64,000 nt of DNA from Alcaligenaceae bacterium (lineage in GTDB: Bacteria; Pseudomonadota; Gammaproteobacteria; Burkholderiales; Burkholderiaceae_B): positions 30,224 through 94,223 of the forward strand of contig JAUNUJ010000009.1 of NCBI GenBank assembly GCA_030538235.1, read 5' to 3'. Both the position numbers and the translations under genes were made by a program. How positions within the stretch are numbered: the first letter of the stretch is position 1; every line of letters starts with the position of its first letter. The notes below the pieces were generated by a model, which worked only from the letters and a program-made list of their open reading frames with translations, was not told the DNA's origin and ran no database searches. Shown here piece after piece: positions 1 to 7,318 of the stretch.

Positions 1-2
1 AG

Positions 3-992
3 AGTTACCCTGGCAAGTATTTGCTGCTAGCAATCGGATATACCTCTTGTCCTGATATTTGTCCTACCACTTTGTATGAATATGGTATGTCGATGAAGGC
101 GATCAAGAATCCTGATGCTATTCAGCCCTTGTTTGTGACTATCGATCCGACAAATGATGAAGTCAATCGCTTAAATGCTTATACAGGTTTCTTTGATAAA
201 CGCATTGTGGGACTGACAGGCACCAAGGAAAATATTAAAGACCTAGCTGATCAGTTGGGTGCAACCTATGGTTATAGTCTTAACGGCAAGCGCATCGAGG
301 ATCCTGAGCCGGGCATGTCTTACACGGTTTATCACAGTGCGATTATTTATTTGATTAGTCCCGAACGTGAAATTGTTGACGCTTATGATTATCTAATTGG
401 GGTCGAGGGACTGACTGAGGCATTAGATGAGGCTCTGGGTGAGCCTGAGGGGGTGGTCAACTCTCAGATTATGGCTTCTGCAGAGGCAGTAGAGCCTAAA
501 ATGACGGCGGAGGCCACAGCCCAGACTAGCGCAGTGACAACCCAAGATCAAGCGCTTAGTTGCGCACTACCAGAGGGTTTTGTTGCGACGAATGAGGCGC
601 CTGAGTTGGCTGCAGTCGTTGATTCAGCACCCGAAGCAAAAGTCAGTTTATTAAATTTATGGGCAATTTGGTGTCAACCTTGCCGTGTCGAATTACCTAT
701 CTTGGATAAGTTCGCAGCGGAACAAGACGAGATGTCAATTATTGCTCTGAACTTAAATGATAAAGAAGATAAGATTGCCGAATTCTTTGAGGCGGGGGCA
801 ATTAAACACCTGAGTCCTCAGAGCACAGAAGATGGCACGCTTTTACGTCGCTTAGGCGGCATGGGGTTACCGTTTAATGCGCTATATGTTGATGGCAAGG
901 CAGTAGCAATTAAAAACGGCATCATTAAAGAAACCGAAGCACTTAGTCTCTATGCTCAGTGTGTGAACACAGCAGTAGCTAATAAGCTTTGA
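3..992 (+). CDS. SCO1/SenC-TlpA fusion protein, 5' end outside window
   Basis: Two thioredoxin-fold domains in one chain. The first is SCO1/SenC-like: visible Cys16 and Cys20 (SCPDIC) and His111 (VYHSAI) match the three copper ligands of SCO proteins, which help build the CuA site of cytochrome c oxidase. An Ala/Glu/Thr-rich linker (about residues 150-185) leads to a TlpA-like domain with the redox motif WCQPC (Cys224, Cys227). The frame is open to base 3. The TTG at 21 lies inside the SCO core, just before the Cys motif, so the real start and any signal or anchor are upstream of the window. A PCu(A)C chaperone gene follows after 29 bp, which supports a periplasmic copper/thiol role. The two-domain architecture is uncommon; the function of the second domain is inferred. 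Confidence 0.85.
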   Translation, partial: SYPGKYLLLAIGYTSCPDICPTTLYEYGMSMKAIKNPDAIQPLFVTIDPTNDEVNRLNAYTGFFDKRIVGLTGTKENIKDLADQLGATYGYSLNGKRIEDPEPGMSYTVYHSAIIYLISPEREIVDAYDYLIGVEGLTEALDEALGEPEGVVNSQIMASAEAVEPKMTAEATAQTSAVTTQDQALSCALPEGFVATNEAPELAAVVDSAPEAKVSLLNLWAIWCQPCRVELPILDKFAAEQDEMSIIALNLNDKEDKIAEFFEAGAIKHLSPQSTEDGTLLRRLGGMGLPFNALYVDGKAVAIKNGIIKETEALSLYAQCVNTAVANKL

Positions 993-1021
993 TAACTTAA
1001 TTAATCTAATGAGGTAGTAAC

Positions 1022-1498
1022 ATGAAGAAAACTTTATTTTTGACCGCAGTGTTAATGGCTTTTGCTCAAACCGCAGCAGCAGAGACTTCAACCACCACGG
1101 TTGATAACTGTGCGATTCAAGAGGTTCTGCCCGGCAAGAACATGACAGGTGCTTTTGTTAATTTCCATCACAAAGGTGCTGCTGTGGAAATCGTATCAGC
1201 TGAGATTCCTAGTGTCACTTCTCACATTGAGTTGCACTCGATGGAGATGAAGGACAATGTCATGACCATGGTTCCGTTGACCAACCCTAAGCTAGAAGAG
1301 GGTGTCAGAGAATTTAAAAAGGGCTCTGACCACGTGATGGTTATGAGCATTCCTGATGACAAATTGCCTAAGGTTGGCGAGACTCATACCATGACCTTTA
1401 AGTTTAGTAATGGTACCCAAGCCAGCTGCGATGCAATTGTTAAGTCAATTGAGGAAGTGATGAAAGAAGCAGACGCTAATATGATGATGGACCACTAA
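1022..1498 (+). CDS. PCu(A)C-type periplasmic copper chaperone
   Basis: A protein of 158 aa with a Sec signal peptide (MKKTLFLTAVL..., predicted cleavage after about residue 20, ...TAAA). The copper-binding signature is His72-x10-Met83-x20-His104-x-Met106, one residue shorter than the usual spacing of the PCu(A)C family. These proteins carry Cu(I) in the periplasm and hand it to SCO or to the CuA site of cytochrome oxidase. Two Cys (30 and near 136) could form a disulfide, and the C-terminus is Met/His-rich (NMMMDH). A GAGG ribosome-binding site precedes the ATG. It sits 29 bp after the SCO-TlpA gene, so the two are probably one operon. Confident family call. Confidence 0.85.
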   Translation: MKKTLFLTAVLMAFAQTAAAETSTTTVDNCAIQEVLPGKNMTGAFVNFHHKGAAVEIVSAEIPSVTSHIELHSMEMKDNVMTMVPLTNPKLEEGVREFKKGSDHVMVMSIPDDKLPKVGETHTMTFKFSNGTQASCDAIVKSIEEVMKEADANMMMDH

Positions 1499-1516
1499 AC
1501 GGCTTCTGTTCTAGAT

Positions 1517-1599
1517 AGCATTTCTCTAAAGCTGTTTTGTGGAAATGCTCCAAAGTTAAAAGCAACAAACAATAGCCTACCTAGTGCTATTGTTTGTTG
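1517..1599 (+). terminator. Two hairpins after the copper operon, possible terminator
   Basis: A weaker 8-bp hairpin (AGCATTTC 1517-1524 with GAAATGCT 1542-1549) is followed by a strong perfect 14-bp stem, 1563-1576 with 1586-1599, loop 9 nt. There is no clear U-tract after the second stem, so it may be a transcript 3'-end stabiliser instead of an intrinsic terminator. It separates the copper genes from the Tat-exported protein. Confidence 0.45.
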
Positions 1600-1629
1600 T
1601 GATCTAAGGCGTATAAAGGGGGATTTTTT

Positions 1630-2835
1630 ATGAAAAGACGTGATTTTCTTCGCTATTCGGTAGCCGGCGGATTGGTTTTGGCTCAGCCACAGTTAGCGCT
1701 TGCAGCGATTGAGGGGCAGTCTTCATATAACCCGAGTCTTTATAATCCGACTCGCTATTTGTTTATTGCTGATAGTGAATCACCGTTTATCACGGTGTTT
1801 AATGTCATGTACGGCAAGCATATTGATTTGTTAAATTTCAATCTGAGACCGGAAACTATCGAGATTGCGCGCGACGACTCCATGATGATCGTCGGTAATA
1901 GCGAATCCACGGATTTGATTTTATATGACTTAAAAACTCGTCTTCAGTCGAATGTGACCTTGCCTTCACCGATTCATCGTGCGGTTTTTGTGCCTCAATC
2001 TAAACTCGTAGCGATCGGTATGAGTGACCAGTTTGGATTGCTTAATTACCAAACGGGGCAATTAACTGTTTATCCGAAACCGGTTGCAGTAGAGGAACAG
2101 GTGGAGACAGCTGAACGAGATTTTACGTTGTTGTTCAGCTCTTTTACCCGCACTTATTGGGTATTAGATGAGGACAAGCCTCAAATTTATCGTAAATCAG
2201 CTTATGACCCTGATGATACGCCTTGGGAAATTATGGATTTGTCTAAGCGTGTCAATATCACTTCAGGTTTTGATGGTGGGGTGGTTACTCCCGGAAATTA
2301 CATGATGGCTCTCACCACTAAACAGGGTAACGAGGGTTATGTTTATTATATGGATGAGGATAAGGTCTACAGTACCGGACCCATGGGAACAGAGAGCTCA
2401 CCTAGCGGCCCTATGGTGAGGCCATATATTGATTCATCGTTTAAGCGCGTCTTGTTTGCCGATGCGAGCGGCAATGTCGCTTTATTCGATTTCGACAAGA
2501 GTGAGCAGGCCCAGCACTTTAAGGTTGATTTTGCACCACGCAATTTCAGCACTGGCTGGTTGGAAACAACGTTGATTTTAGGCGGTGACAAGGGCGTACA
2601 GTTCCAGTCATTTAAAGATTTAGATGATAAGGTGTTTTTCGAGCTCCCTTCCGGGGTTGCCGATATGTGGGTAAGTGGTGATAGTAAAACGCTCTACATC
2701 ACCCTTGATGAGGGCGATCCTAAGGTCCTGCGTTACGATATTCGTAACCGCAAAGAACTGGAGCCGATTCTTGTGCACGGTATTATCAAAGGCGCTGCAT
2801 TGCGGATGGGTAGTACCAATAGTATTTGCCATTGA
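1630..2835 (+). CDS. Tat-exported propeller-like protein of unknown function
   Basis: A 401-aa protein. The N-terminus MKRRDFLRYSVAGG...ALAA is a clear twin-arginine signal (RRDFLR), predicted cleavage near residue 26, so the protein is exported folded. The rest repeats short strand-turn patterns such as YLFIADSE, MMIVGNSES, LVAIGMSD, VLFADASGN and TLYITLDEG, spaced roughly as blades of a beta-propeller. I see no catalytic or haem motif. A GGGGG ribosome-binding site lies upstream of the ATG, and a terminator follows. It stands next to copper-delivery genes, but two hairpins separate them, so a copper role is only a guess. I do not recognise a named family with certainty. Confidence 0.75.
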   Translation: MKRRDFLRYSVAGGLVLAQPQLALAAIEGQSSYNPSLYNPTRYLFIADSESPFITVFNVMYGKHIDLLNFNLRPETIEIARDDSMMIVGNSESTDLILYDLKTRLQSNVTLPSPIHRAVFVPQSKLVAIGMSDQFGLLNYQTGQLTVYPKPVAVEEQVETAERDFTLLFSSFTRTYWVLDEDKPQIYRKSAYDPDDTPWEIMDLSKRVNITSGFDGGVVTPGNYMMALTTKQGNEGYVYYMDEDKVYSTGPMGTESSPSGPMVRPYIDSSFKRVLFADASGNVALFDFDKSEQAQHFKVDFAPRNFSTGWLETTLILGGDKGVQFQSFKDLDDKVFFELPSGVADMWVSGDSKTLYITLDEGDPKVLRYDIRNRKELEPILVHGIIKGAALRMGSTNSICH

Positions 2836-2859
2836 TTTTTCGCTTAGCATCGCATCATA

Positions 2860-2895
2860 GGCCTGAATTTTTAATCACATTCAGGCTCTTTTGTT
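2860..2895 (+). terminator. Rho-independent terminator after the Tat-exported gene
   Basis: AGCCTGAA (2860-2867) pairs with TTCAGGCT (2880-2887), followed by the T-rich stretch CTTTTGTTGTTT. It lies 25 bp after the stop codon. Confidence 0.75.
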
Positions 2896-2980
2896 GTTTG
2901 TTGCAACGAAGCTAAAAAAAATTACTAAATGTAGGCAATCCCTCTAAGGAACTGAACTGCATACGTTAGAATCTAAGGGA

Positions 2981-3375
2981 TGGGGCAAGTCGGGCAATCG
3001 CGTGCTACGGTACGAGGAAGGTCCGGACTCCACAGGACAGAGTAGCGGCTAACAGCCGTCCATGCCTTTGGCATGAGGAATAGGGCCACAGAGACGAGAC
3101 TGTTATGCGGGCTTGAGCAATTAGGCACACAGGTGGCGACTTCCACTTGTTGCGGTCAATGTAGCGAGCTGCGGTGACTTCAGCATAGCAGGGTGAAACG
3201 CGGTAACCTCTACTCGGAGCAACATCAAATAGGCATACGCACCGCATTTATGCGGCACAGGGCGGTCCGTCCGAGTATGCGGGTAGATGGCATGAGCTGA
3301 TTAGCAATAATCAGTCTAGATGAATGATTGCCGGCGATTTATCGCTTACAGGATCCGGCCTATAGACTTGCCCCA
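2981..3375 (+). ncRNA. rnpB: RNase P RNA (type A)
   Basis: The catalytic RNA of RNase P, which removes 5' leaders from tRNA precursors. The ends close into helix P1: TGGGGCAAGTC at 2981-2991 pairs with GACTTGCCCCA at 3365-3375. Core landmarks match bacterial type A RNA: GAGGAAGGTCCGGACTCC at 3014-3031, ACTCGGAGCAACATCAAATA near 3213, TAGATGAATGATTGCC near 3316, and ACAGGATCCGGCC near 3348. The P4 helix can be drawn as AGG-U-CCGGA (3019-3027) with UCCGGCCU (3354-3361). One pair differs from the common AAG/CUU version in a compensated way. A TAGAAT hexamer at 2967-2972 is a candidate -10; no good -35 is visible. The position just upstream of mraZ agrees with other Burkholderiales as I remember them. 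Confidence 0.96.
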
Positions 3376-3493
3376 CATATTTCTATGTTGTGCTAAGCAC
3401 AAATTTAGCGCTATCCCACTTGCTTGCTTAATCAGCGCCAAAAATCGCTTTTTACTTCTCTAATCAAACATTGGATTCCCACTTGGGGCTTTT

Positions 3494-3535
3494 AAACACA
3501 ATGTTTTAACAGCTTCTGCGCCACTTGTGTTTTTT
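3494..3535 (+). terminator. Possible terminator downstream of rnpB
   Basis: AAACACAA (3494-3501) can pair with TTGTGTTT (3525-3532), and six T residues run through 3530-3535. The loop is long (23 nt), so this is weaker than the hairpin that follows. Confidence 0.4.
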
Positions 3536-3567
3536 CGTATCTGTAAGCACTTGAAATTTAAACCAAG

Positions 3568-3594
3568 AAACCCTGCGTATGCAGGGTTTTTTTT
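3568..3594 (+). terminator. Strong Rho-independent terminator before mraZ
   Basis: AAACCCTGC-gtat-GCAGGGTTT followed by a run of T to 3594. It insulates the dcw cluster from rnpB. The roughly 190 bp between rnpB and this terminator hold no credible reading frame; two isolated TCCCACTT motifs in it are noted under findings. Confidence 0.9.
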
Positions 3595-3616
3595 AGCCCT
3601 AAAAGCATGATTTAAC

Positions 3617-3701
3617 TTGATAAAAGCTCAAAAATGTCATAAAGTGGAGTAAAAGGGTGTTGAAGTGGTATAAAGTGGGATGAAAAGATTAAAAGTGGGA
3701 T
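3617..3701 (+). promoter_or_regulatory. mraZ promoter region with tandem MraZ boxes
   Basis: Copies of AAAGTGGGA-like sequence recur at 10- or 20-bp steps: AAAGTGGAG at 3641, GAAGTGGTA at 3662, AAAGTGGGA at 3672 and AAAGTGGGA at 3692; weaker GGG-containing units fall between. MraZ binds tandem TGGGN repeats in front of its own gene in E. coli, so this is very probably the autoregulatory operator of the dcw cluster. The last copy overlaps the ribosome-binding site of mraZ. A candidate promoter is TTGATA (3617-3622), 17 bp, TAAAGT (3640-3645); its -10 is weak. Confidence 0.75.
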
Positions 3702-3707
3702 AAAACA

Positions 3708-4139
3708 GTGATTTTTCAAGGCAACCATCCATTAACGATAGACGCGAAGGGTCGGGTAATGATACCGGCTCGGTATCGTGACGTCTTATTGGAAGGTGTC
3801 GGCGGAAAATTAACGTTCACTTGTAATTTTGACGGTGGTTTATTGGTCTATCCCAGGCCTCAATGGGAATTGAAGCTGGAAGAGATCATGAACTTACCCG
3901 CTAATCGTGCTTCAGTAAAAAGAACCCTTCTGGGTAACGCTTTTGACGTGGATATTGATAATGCAGGACGCGTTCTGATTCCATCCCAACTCCGTGATAG
4001 AGCCGGTTTGGAAAAAGATGTGGTTTTGGTAGGTATGGGTCGCCATTTCGATCTATGGGATGCTCAGAAGTATGAGTCATTAGTAGCTGTCGATTTAGAG
4101 GCCGGTTTACCGGACGATCTCGGCGACTTCTCTCTATAA
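3708..4139 (+). CDS. mraZ: Transcriptional regulator MraZ
   Basis: 143 aa with two AbrB-like half-domains: IDAKGRVMIPARYRD near the N-terminus and IDNAGRVLIPSQLRD in the second half, each carrying the D-x3-R-(V/I)-x-(I/V)-P signature. MraZ forms a ring and represses the dcw operon by binding the direct repeats found immediately upstream. The start is GTG; it aligns with the usual MFQG-type MraZ N-terminus (MIFQGNH). First gene of the cluster, 9 bp before rsmH. Confidence 0.97.
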   Translation: MIFQGNHPLTIDAKGRVMIPARYRDVLLEGVGGKLTFTCNFDGGLLVYPRPQWELKLEEIMNLPANRASVKRTLLGNAFDVDIDNAGRVLIPSQLRDRAGLEKDVVLVGMGRHFDLWDAQKYESLVAVDLEAGLPDDLGDFSL

Positions 4140-4148
4140 GAGCTAGAG

Positions 4149-5138
4149 ATGAGTCAAGATTTCAGCCACACCACCGTTTTGCTTTATGCCACGGTCAACG
4201 CTTTAGTAGACCCGCACTTCAATGCGAAGTCCAAAACTGTGCATACTCCACTGCCCGCACAGCAGAAAGACGGCGTATTTGTTGACGGGACTTTTGGAAG
4301 AGGTGGTCATAGCCGTTATTTGCTAAGCCATTTAAGCCCTAAGGCGAAGTTATTCGTGTTTGATAAGGATCCGGAGGCGATGGAAGTCGCTTTCGAGCTG
4401 CAAGCTGAGGATCCTAGAGTGATACCTGTGCATGGTGCGTTTTCTACGATGCCGGAAGTTCTGGCGGAGTATGGGCTAACTAAGGTGCAGGGCATCATGA
4501 TGGATTTAGGGGTATCTTCACCGCAGTTAGATGACGCCGCTCGCGGTTTTTCATTTATGCGTGATGGGCCCCTGGATATGAGGATGGACACCAGTCGCGG
4601 CATCACCGCCGCCGAATGGTTAAATACCGCCTCATTCGATGAAATTAGAGGAGTGATAAAAGACTATGGCGAAGAACGGTATGCTTTCCAGATTGCAAAG
4701 AAGATTGTTGATCGCAGGCAATCCAGCCCATTTCGTAGCACGCTCGAACTCGCCCAGCTCGTCGCTGGCGTCGTCAAGTCGCGCGAAAAGGGTCACCACC
4801 CGGCAACTCGCACCTTTCAAGCTGTACGGGTTTACATCAACCAAGAACATGAGGAACTCGCACGCAGCCTCGCGTCAGTTCTAGAACTGTTGGATGCCGG
4901 GGGGCGTTTGGCGGTAATCAGCTTTCATTCACTGGAAGATAGGCCGGTGAAACAAGCAATTGCCAAGGCTTCCAGTTTGGATCCGGCATTGGCTAAATTG
5001 CCTTTGCGCGACAGTGAGTTGCCTCAAGCTCGCATGATTAATCTCGGTAAGGTGCAGGCAAGCTCCGAAGAGGTGCAGCGCAATCCACGTTCGCGCTCGG
5101 CAATGCTGAGAGTTGCTGAACGAACGGTAGCTGAATAA
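4149..5138 (+). CDS. rsmH: 16S rRNA (cytosine1402-N4)-methyltransferase
   Basis: 329 aa. RsmH/MraW uses S-adenosylmethionine to methylate N4 of C1402 in the ribosomal P site. Family motifs are clear: DGTFGRGGHS (SAM site, about residues 46-55), MDLGVSSPQLD, GPLDMRMD, and GGRLAVISFHSLEDR toward the C-terminus. It starts 9 bp after mraZ, the standard gene order of the dcw cluster. The N-terminal insert HFNAKSKTVHTPLPAQQKDG between the HTTVLL motif and the SAM site is longer than in E. coli; otherwise ordinary. Confidence 0.97.
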   Translation: MSQDFSHTTVLLYATVNALVDPHFNAKSKTVHTPLPAQQKDGVFVDGTFGRGGHSRYLLSHLSPKAKLFVFDKDPEAMEVAFELQAEDPRVIPVHGAFSTMPEVLAEYGLTKVQGIMMDLGVSSPQLDDAARGFSFMRDGPLDMRMDTSRGITAAEWLNTASFDEIRGVIKDYGEERYAFQIAKKIVDRRQSSPFRSTLELAQLVAGVVKSREKGHHPATRTFQAVRVYINQEHEELARSLASVLELLDAGGRLAVISFHSLEDRPVKQAIAKASSLDPALAKLPLRDSELPQARMINLGKVQASSEEVQRNPRSRSAMLRVAERTVAE

Positions 5139-5156
5139 AACCCTTAAAGGCTTGGC

Positions 5157-5456
5157 ATGTTTAGAGTATTGATATTTGGCTTGATTGCTTTGTTCATTTA
5201 TAGCGCGGTTGAACTCGTGACTGCGCGTTATGAGCAGCGTCAGCAATTTACCCAAATTGAAAGAGCGACTCGGGTTGAACGTGAATTGGAAACGCAATGG
5301 CGCTTTTTAGAGTTGGAACGAGCCGAGTTGACCAGCTCAATGAATATTAGAAGTGAAATTGATCAGAAGTTAAAAATGCATTCGCCACAAGTCAATGAAA
5401 TTATTTACATCAAAGAGTCGGAGCTTAGTCCCCTAATTGAAGTCGGTTCGGAATAG
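5157..5456 (+). CDS. ftsL: Cell division protein FtsL
   Basis: 99 aa, a bitopic membrane protein: a transmembrane segment at residues 3-21 (RVLIFGLIALFIYSAVELV), then a periplasmic coiled coil with the ER.LE..WRFLELE pattern typical of betaproteobacterial FtsL. It joins FtsB and FtsQ and activates FtsW/FtsI. Position between rsmH and ftsI supports the call, since FtsL is poorly conserved in sequence. It is 8 bp before ftsI. Confidence 0.93.
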   Translation: MFRVLIFGLIALFIYSAVELVTARYEQRQQFTQIERATRVERELETQWRFLELERAELTSSMNIRSEIDQKLKMHSPQVNEIIYIKESELSPLIEVGSE

Positions 5457-5464
5457 GTAAAAAA

Positions 5465-7291
5465 ATGAGATTTAAAAAGGTCTTACAACATATTCAGCGG
5501 TCTAAGTCTCGCAATAAGCGCGGCTTCAAGGCCCAACCTCGTTTTTTTAATGAGCCTGTTTTAGAAAATAAATTTCCAAAATGGCGTAGCCTCTGCTTGC
5601 TCGGTATGTTTGTCGGGGGCTTCGGCATTGTTTTGGCGCAAGCGTTCTATCATCAAATTTATAATAATGATTTTTTGCGTGCCGAAGGCGAAAAGCGTTT
5701 TGAAGTAAACCAGACTTTACCGGCTAATCGTGGTCGCATTGAGGATCGTAATGGTGTCTTCTTGGCCACCAGTGTGCCGGTTCGTGCGGTTTGGATTATT
5801 CCCGAAGAATTAAAAAGTGCCACCCCTGAGCAGTTTCAGTTTTTATCTGAATCAGTTGATTTGTCCGTGCCTAGTATCAAAGAGCGGATGGAAAATCATA
5901 TGGGTAAAACCTTCGTTTATTTAAAGCGTCAGGTTGCCATGGATAAAGCAGAAAATCTGCGTGAACAAAAATTGCCAGGCGTTTATTTTTTGCCTGAGGT
6001 TAAACGTTCATATCCTCAAGGTCCAATCACTGCTCATCTCGTTGGCTTTACCAATATTGAAAACAACGGTATTGAAGGTGTTGAAAAGCACTATGAGGAG
6101 CGTTTAAGCGGGGTTAATGGTAATCGCACCGTGTTGCGTGACCGTTTGGGTCGAGTGATTCAGGACGTCTATACGCAGTCGCCGGCTCAGGACGGGGAAA
6201 ATGTCAGACTGACCATTGACAGTCAGATTCAATATTTAAGCTATCAAGCCCTTGAAAAAGCGGTTAAACACCACGCGGCCGATTCAGGCGGTGCGGTGGT
6301 GATTGATACTCAAACCGGTGAAATTCTTAGCATGGTCAGTTACCCAAGCTACGATCCAAATGACCGTTCAGCTCGTAAGGGGGCGCTATTAAGAAATCGT
6401 GCTGTGACCGATGTGTTTGAGCCAGGTTCTATTATTAAGCCCTTAGTGGCAGCATTGGCGTTGGATGCTAAGGCCATTTCTTTAAATACAAAATTTGCTA
6501 CCGGTAGCGGCAGCTATAGATATCAAGGTCATACCATCACTGACGTGAGTCGTCGCAACGGCACATTAGATGTGGCGGGTATTATTCGTCGCTCAAGCAA
6601 TATCGGTATGACCATGATTGCCGAACGTTTACGTGCCGAGCAAATGTGGACAGTATTCAAAGCCCTAGGCTTTGGTACGGCACCGGACATCGGCTTCCCG
6701 GGCATTGCGCCGGGCAATTTGAGACCGTGGGAGCGTTGGCGTTTAATTGAAAAAGCCACAATGGCCTATGGTTATGGTGTATCGACGTCATTATTGCAAA
6801 TCGCTCATGCATATACGACCTTGGCGCGTGATGGCGATATGATTTCTTTGTCTTTGCTACGTAATCAAAAACAAAACAAAAGTTTGCAGATTTTTAGTAA
6901 AGATACAGCACGTCATGTCCGTCAAATGCTAGAGGAAACGGCTGGTCCTAATGGTTCAAAAATTCAAGCCATGGTTGAAGGTTATCGTATCGGTGGTAAA
7001 TCCGGTACCGCTCGTAAAATTGTCAATGGTAAATACAGTCGTACCGACTATCGCGGCTCATTCGTCGCGGTTGCGCCCATTTCCAATCCACGAATTGTGG
7101 TGGCGGTCACTGTTGATAACCCGCGTAAAGCGGGTTATTTTGGCACCTTGATTGCCGGACCTGCAACGGGTGAGATTATTAGCGGTACCTTGAAGTATTT
7201 GAGCGTACCACCGGATCTTAATGCCGGTCCTACTTTAGAGGCAAATAATAGCAAGACATCAGGCGGGTCTAATCGTAATCCCCGCGGATAA
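5465..7291 (+). CDS. ftsI: Peptidoglycan D,D-transpeptidase FtsI (PBP3)
   Basis: 608 aa. Septal class B penicillin-binding protein that cross-links peptidoglycan with FtsW. A basic cytoplasmic tail precedes one transmembrane helix (LCLLGMFVGGFGIVLAQAF, about residues 45-63), then the dimerisation domain (ANRGRIEDRNG) and the transpeptidase domain. The active-site motifs are SIIK (nucleophile Ser322, Lys325), SSN in RRSSNIG, and KSGT in GGKSGTARK. The cytoplasmic N-terminus is somewhat long. AAAAAATGAG precedes the start with a weak ribosome-binding site, so translation may be coupled to ftsL. Confidence 0.97.
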   Translation: MRFKKVLQHIQRSKSRNKRGFKAQPRFFNEPVLENKFPKWRSLCLLGMFVGGFGIVLAQAFYHQIYNNDFLRAEGEKRFEVNQTLPANRGRIEDRNGVFLATSVPVRAVWIIPEELKSATPEQFQFLSESVDLSVPSIKERMENHMGKTFVYLKRQVAMDKAENLREQKLPGVYFLPEVKRSYPQGPITAHLVGFTNIENNGIEGVEKHYEERLSGVNGNRTVLRDRLGRVIQDVYTQSPAQDGENVRLTIDSQIQYLSYQALEKAVKHHAADSGGAVVIDTQTGEILSMVSYPSYDPNDRSARKGALLRNRAVTDVFEPGSIIKPLVAALALDAKAISLNTKFATGSGSYRYQGHTITDVSRRNGTLDVAGIIRRSSNIGMTMIAERLRAEQMWTVFKALGFGTAPDIGFPGIAPGNLRPWERWRLIEKATMAYGYGVSTSLLQIAHAYTTLARDGDMISLSLLRNQKQNKSLQIFSKDTARHVRQMLEETAGPNGSKIQAMVEGYRIGGKSGTARKIVNGKYSRTDYRGSFVAVAPISNPRIVVAVTVDNPRKAGYFGTLIAGPATGEIISGTLKYLSVPPDLNAGPTLEANNSKTSGGSNRNPRG

Positions 7292-7318
7292 TCATTATGC
7301 AAAAGCGCAGGAAGTGTT

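Noticed and set aside
4149-5138. Several opposite-strand frames within the dcw cluster, for example over rsmH
   Set aside because: They mirror strongly conserved genes, lack ribosome-binding sites and have no family pattern.
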